Origin: UBA11524 sp964542315
Lineage (GTDB): Bacteria > Bacillota > Clostridia > Christensenellales > Aristaeellaceae
Reading direction: 5' to 3'
Length of the DNA: 14,976 bases
Assembly (NCBI GenBank): GCA_964542315.1
Contig: CAZIUA010000065.1
Location: forward strand, 1 to 14,976
Made by a program: the position numbers and the translations under genes. Below, in pieces: positions 12,082 to 14,976 of this stretch. Each line of letters opens with the position of its first letter. The first letter of the stretch is position 1. The notes below the pieces were generated by a model. That model had not been told where the DNA came from. It worked only from the letters and a program-made list of their open reading frames with translations, and searched no databases.

Positions 12082-12126
12082 AAAAAAACGGCGCAGGCCG
12101 AAGGGGATGCCTCCGGACTGCACCGT
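12082..12126 (-). terminator. Intrinsic terminator of the SH3-like protein gene
   Basis: On the minus strand ACGGTGCAG (12126-12118) pairs with CTGCGCCGT (12096-12088), 9 bp with one U-G, and the stem continues inside as CCGGAGG with CCTTCGG. Seven T residues (12088-12082) end it. It starts 20 bases after the stop codon. Confidence 0.88.
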
Positions 12127-12146
12127 CATGTTCTCTTTTTTGCGAC

Positions 12147-13391
12147 TTACTCGCCGTACAGGTCGGACTTCTGCACCCAGCCGCGGCGGACGGGCATGTT
12201 GTCCAGGCCGTAATCGGTGTATTCGATCTGCACCCAGCCATTCTCGATGGCGTAGACCTTACAGCCCGTGCCGGGATGGATCACGGACACGGTGTACCGG
12301 CGGTACTCCTTGCCCGGTCCGAAGTACACATTGCACTTTGTGGCGCACTTCACCGTCTCGATGGGCTCGTCCGGCTCATCCGCGACGATGGCAGGATCCA
12401 CATCCACGCGGCTCTCGGTGGTGTAGGCGCGCATCCATTCACCGCGATAGGCGAATTCGATCTGGAACCACCACAGGTGATTGTTGCTGTCCCACAGCTT
12501 CGAGATGACCTTGACCTCATCGCCTGCCGAGCCAAAGGTGCCGGGCTCATCATAGCCGGTGCTCGGGCCGGAACGCGTCGCCGCACGCTGGGACAGCATC
12601 GCGATCACACCCACCTCGGAGGGATACTCCACCGGTTCGCGGGTCGGCGTGGGGGTGGGGGCCTGCGTAGGCTTGGGGGTGATCAGCTCCACCAGGGGCG
12701 TCGGGGTCGGCGTGACGGAAGGCACGATGGGCTCCGCCGTCTCGCGGTCGGGCGCCTTGGTAGCATTTCCGCCCTGCGCGCCGGGGGTAGGCGTCACATA
12801 CACGATATAGGGCTTGGGCGTCGCGGTGGCGTAGGCTTTGGGTGTCGCGGACACATGGCTGCCCGTGGAGACCGCTACATCCGCAATGGCCACGCCCGCA
12901 TTGCCATAGCCTCGGATGCTGCTCTCGACGGTCAGTTCGATCTTCGTCACGCCGGTATACTGCTTGGGCAGCAGGAGGCGCTGATAGCCGCCGATGGCAT
13001 CCGCCGTGTAGGCATTGGGCTGATAGACATCGCTGAGGGTATAGCGGTAGAAATCGTAGGACGTGGTGTACTGATTGGCGCGGTAATACACCGTGACCTT
13101 CACCGTCGCGGGACGGTCGTAGTGGTTATACCAGTTCTGCGTGTAGGCATAGCCGTTGCGGATCCACACCTCGCCCACCGTCACGCCGGACAGGTCAAGG
13201 GTCAGCGTGGCGCCGCTCTGGGCGGACTGCGTCCAGGCGGTGGAGGCATCGTCATCCGTCAGGGTGGTGACATAGCCCGTGCCGTCGCTGACAGAATTGA
13301 TCCGCTGCTGACCGGGGATGCCCGCAGCCAGCGCCGTCGTGGCCATCATGCCCAGAAGCAGGACAAAGAGCGGTAAAATGCGTTTCTTCAT
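12147..13391 (-). CDS. Secreted protein with discoidin-like and two SH3-like domains
   Basis: The 414-residue protein starts with a signal peptide (about 1-22, KKRILPLFVLLLGMMATTALA). Residues about 28-176 resemble a discoidin/NADase-type glycan-binding fold (SVSDGTGYVTTLTDDDASTAW..., then strands with TLTLDLSGVTVGEVWIRNG and a terminal IELTVESSIRGYGNAGVAIADVAV). A Thr/Pro-rich linker (about 183-256, many TPTP and TPKP) leads to two SH3-like repeats (about 262-328 with ATRSGPSTGYDE, and about 346-412 with CNVYFGPGKEYRR and GWVQIEY). Such proteins usually act at or outside the cell wall, binding peptidoglycan or glycans; no catalytic domain is visible. AAAGGA lies 11 bases before the ATG. A candidate ECF-type promoter at 13463-13502 shares motifs with the sigma genes of this window. 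It is monocistronic with a strong terminator. Confidence 0.87.
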   Translation of the reverse strand: MKKRILPLFVLLLGMMATTALAAGIPGQQRINSVSDGTGYVTTLTDDDASTAWTQSAQSGATLTLDLSGVTVGEVWIRNGYAYTQNWYNHYDRPATVKVTVYYRANQYTTSYDFYRYTLSDVYQPNAYTADAIGGYQRLLLPKQYTGVTKIELTVESSIRGYGNAGVAIADVAVSTGSHVSATPKAYATATPKPYIVYVTPTPGAQGGNATKAPDRETAEPIVPSVTPTPTPLVELITPKPTQAPTPTPTREPVEYPSEVGVIAMLSQRAATRSGPSTGYDEPGTFGSAGDEVKVISKLWDSNNHLWWFQIEFAYRGEWMRAYTTESRVDVDPAIVADEPDEPIETVKCATKCNVYFGPGKEYRRYTVSVIHPGTGCKVYAIENGWVQIEYTDYGLDNMPVRRGWVQKSDLYGE

Positions 13392-13462
13392 GATGCGCAG
13401 CGTCCTTTCTCATCAAATGGATATCATTTGGCCCCGGGACAGACTTCGCCGCCCGCAGCCCT

Positions 13463-13502
13463 CTCACCTATATAACGATTCAGCTTGGATAATTCTTCAC
13501 GC
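13463..13502 (-). promoter_or_regulatory. Candidate ECF-type promoter of the SH3-like protein gene
   Basis: On the minus strand GCGTGAAG (13502-13495), a 17-base spacer and CGTTATATAGGTGAG (13477-13463) parallel the arrangement before sigma-1 (GCGTGACG, 16 bases, CGTCTAAAGGGTG). The downstream half matches the sequence before sigma-2 at 13 of 15 bases. It lies 72 bases upstream of the ATG. A sigma-A reading using TATATA as -10 lacks a good -35. Confidence 0.5.
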
Positions 13503-13560
13503 AAATGCCCAATTCCTGCAACATTTTTCCCACTATCTTCCCCATTGTGGAATTTTGCTC

Positions 13561-13589
13561 TTTTCAAAATCCGTCAAACGTTGTACAAT
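13561..13589 (+). promoter_or_regulatory. Probable promoter of kduI-kduD
   Basis: TACAAT (-10, 13584-13589) is clear; the -35 at 17 bases is the weak TTTTCA (13561-13566), consistent with a promoter that needs derepression or activation. The predicted start near 13596 leaves a leader of about 74 nt. Confidence 0.6.
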
Positions 13590-13635
13590 AGATATATGAA
13601 GGAGCGATCGTGCGTGGATTCCGCCGCACGAAAGA

Positions 13636-13649
13636 TGTAAACGCTTCCA
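13636..13649 (+). promoter_or_regulatory. cre / LacI-family operator in the kduI leader
   Basis: TGTAAACGCTTCCA has the central ACGCTT and flanks of catabolite-responsive elements (compare TGWAANCGNTNNCA, met at every fixed position). It lies downstream of the promoter and 20 bases before the kduI ATG, where CcpA or a LacI-type KdgR could block transcription. Which of the two binds cannot be told from one site. Confidence 0.65.
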
Positions 13650-13669
13650 CAACGAAGGAGGAGATCCAC

Positions 13670-14500
13670 ATGGAGCTTCGTACTGCATCCTCTCCCCGCG
13701 ACGTGAAGACCTATGACACCAAGCGCCTGCGCGAGGAGTTCCTGATCGACGATCTGTTCAAGGCCGATGATGTGAAGCTGGTCTACAGCCACATCGACCG
13801 CATTATCACCGGCAGCGCCGTGCCGGTCAAGGGTACCCTGTCCCTGGACGCAGGCGACGAGCTGCGCGCCGAATACTTCCTGCAGCGCCGTGAGCTGGGT
13901 GTGATCAACATCGGCGGCGAAGGCACCGTCACCGTGGACGGCACGGTGTACACCCTGCGCCACCGCGATGGCCTGTATGTCGGCCGCGGCAGCAAGGAGG
14001 TCATTTTCGCCTCCAAGGATGCGGATGCTCCCGCCAAGTTCTACCTGAACAGCTGCCCCGCCCACACCGCCTATCCGACGGTGTATATCCGCCCGGAGGA
14101 TTGCGTCCGCGCCGAGCTGGGCAGCCTGGAAACCGCGAACCACCGCACCATCTGCAAGTACATCCTGCCCGGCCAGGTGCAGAGCTGCCAGCTGGTGATG
14201 GGCATGACCAAGCTGGAGCCCGGCTCCGTCTGGAACACCATGCCCTGCCACACCCATGACCGCCGCATGGAGGTCTATCTCTACTTCGACCTGCCGGATG
14301 ACGGCTTCGTCATGCACTTCATGGGCGAGGGCGATGAGACCCGCCACATCATCATGCGCAACGAGCAGGCGGTCATCAGCCCCTCCTGGTCGATCCATTC
14401 CGGCTGCGGCACCCAGGCGTATACCTTCATCTGGGGCATGTGCGGCGAGAATCAGGATTTCGACGACATGGACGGCATCGCCATGCAGGATCTCAAATAA
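13670..14500 (+). CDS. kduI: 5-dehydro-4-deoxy-D-glucuronate isomerase
   Basis: This 276-residue protein has the family length and sequence. KduI converts 4-deoxy-L-threo-5-hexosulose uronate, released from pectin or glycosaminoglycan fragments, into 3-deoxy-D-glycero-2,5-hexodiulosonate in the cytoplasm. The cupin metal ligands are visible: H194 and H196 in PCHTHDRRMEVYLYFDL, E201 in the same stretch, and H243 in WSIHSGCG. The N-terminus TYDTKRLREEFLIDDLF (14-30) is also typical. The ATG at 13670 follows AAGGAGGAG; an in-frame GTG at 13610 would add 20 residues not expected in the family, though it too has an AAGGAG. kduD follows after 26 bases. Control is probably by the operator at 13636-13649. 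Confidence 0.96.
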   Translation: MELRTASSPRDVKTYDTKRLREEFLIDDLFKADDVKLVYSHIDRIITGSAVPVKGTLSLDAGDELRAEYFLQRRELGVINIGGEGTVTVDGTVYTLRHRDGLYVGRGSKEVIFASKDADAPAKFYLNSCPAHTAYPTVYIRPEDCVRAELGSLETANHRTICKYILPGQVQSCQLVMGMTKLEPGSVWNTMPCHTHDRRMEVYLYFDLPDDGFVMHFMGEGDETRHIIMRNEQAVISPSWSIHSGCGTQAYTFIWGMCGENQDFDDMDGIAMQDLK

Positions 14501-14526
14501 GCTATCTTAATAAGGAGGAAATCCCT

Positions 14527-14976
14527 ATGAATATGTTCTCTCTGGAAGGCAAGGTTGCCCTGGTGACCGGCGCATCCTACGGCATCGGCTTCGCGATCGC
14601 CAAGGCTATGGCCAAGGCTGGCGCCACCATCTGCTTCAACGACCTGAAGCAGGAATTCGTTGACCGCGGCCTGGCCGCCTACGAGGCGGAAGGCATCAAG
14701 GCCCACGGCTATGTCTGCAATGTCTGCGACGAGGATGCGGTGAACGCCCTGGTCAAGCAGATCGAAGAGGAAGTCGGCGTGATCGACATCCTGGTCAACA
14801 ACGCCGGCATCATCAAGCGCGTCCCCATGTGCGAGATGAGCGCGGCTGACTTCCGCCAGGTGGTGGACGTTGACCTGAACGCGCCCTTCATCTGCGCCAA
14901 GGCCGTCATCCCCGCCATGGCCAAGAAGGGCCACGGCAAGATCATCAACATCTGCTCCATGATGTCCGAGCTGGGC
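14527..14976 (+). CDS. kduD: 2-dehydro-3-deoxy-D-gluconate 5-dehydrogenase (SDR), 3' truncated
   Basis: The first 150 codons of a short-chain dehydrogenase, usually about 255-265 residues, run off the right edge. The product reduces 3-deoxy-D-glycero-2,5-hexodiulosonate with NAD(P)H to 2-keto-3-deoxygluconate, the step after KduI. The nucleotide-binding motif TGASYGIG (residues 14-21), the NNAG motif (91-94) and the catalytic Ser in INICSMMSEL (S144) are visible; the catalytic Tyr-x-x-x-Lys lies beyond the window. AAGGAGG stands 8 bases before the ATG. The sequence is also close to gluconate 5-dehydrogenases (IdnO-like), and the kduI neighbourhood decides for KduD. Confidence 0.9.
   Translation, partial: MNMFSLEGKVALVTGASYGIGFAIAKAMAKAGATICFNDLKQEFVDRGLAAYEAEGIKAHGYVCNVCDEDAVNALVKQIEEEVGVIDILVNNAGIIKRVPMCEMSAADFRQVVDVDLNAPFICAKAVIPAMAKKGHGKIINICSMMSELG

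Noticed and set aside
11674..12129. 151-codon minus-strand open frame in the noncoding DNA upstream of gntR
   Set aside because: It runs through a terminator, hairpin repeats and the gntR promoter, has no ribosome binding site, and its translation is Arg/Gly-rich without a known domain. It could be re-examined if copies of the repeat element conserve the frame.
1..14976. tRNA or rRNA genes
   Set aside because: No stretch with tRNA or rRNA hallmarks was noticed on either strand.

Overview
The window looks like chromosomal DNA of a GC-rich, gut-type Bacillota (class Clostridia). This is inferred from strong AGGAGG-type ribosome binding sites, sigma-A promoters close to TTGACA-17-TATAAT, many U-tailed intrinsic terminators, a 75-residue SecG, and a cre/LacI-like operator in front of a uronate gene. 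No species can be named from the sequence alone.

Layout. (1) 1-1500, minus strand: rpsO (ribosomal protein S15) followed by pnp (polynucleotide phosphorylase, cut by the left edge), with a 150-nt rpsO leader and three hairpins between the genes. (2) 1540-2500, minus: a single-pass membrane protein with an acidic Glu/Pro/Thr tail encoded by exact 36-bp tandem repeats, with its own promoter and terminator. (3) 2541-3746, minus: birA (biotin ligase) overlapping acpS (holo-ACP synthase). (4) 3818-4654, plus: secG and a bacterial PH-domain protein, each followed by a terminator. (5) 4661-8061: two convergent, related modules, each an ECF-type sigma factor whose stop overlaps (ATGA) the start of a single-pass membrane protein that is probably its regulator. 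They meet at a bidirectional terminator. (6) 8115-8383: a structured noncoding stretch bounded by two near-identical 25-bp hairpins. (7) 8393-11795, minus: operon gntR - PHP-family phosphatase - pepF (M3 oligopeptidase), with a probable GntR operator at the promoter. (8) 11796-12126: noncoding DNA with two copies of a 29-bp hairpin repeat and a strong terminator. (9) 12147-13502, minus: a secreted discoidin-like/SH3-like protein. (10) 13561-14976, plus: kduI and kduD (right-truncated), two steps of unsaturated-uronate catabolism from pectin or glycosaminoglycans.

How parts fit together. rpsO-pnp, birA-acpS and secG are housekeeping genes. BirA and AcpS both load cofactors onto carrier proteins of fatty acid synthesis. 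The least ordinary material is the twin sigma/membrane-regulator pair. A bipartite motif, GCGTGAMG, 16-17 bases, then CGTYWWA with GGTG just after, stands in front of the first sigma gene and in front of the secreted SH3 protein. The second sigma gene has the matching downstream half (CGTTATAT..GTGAG). This suggests an autoregulated ECF circuit that also controls an envelope protein. That is a hypothesis from motif matching by eye, with no statistics computed.
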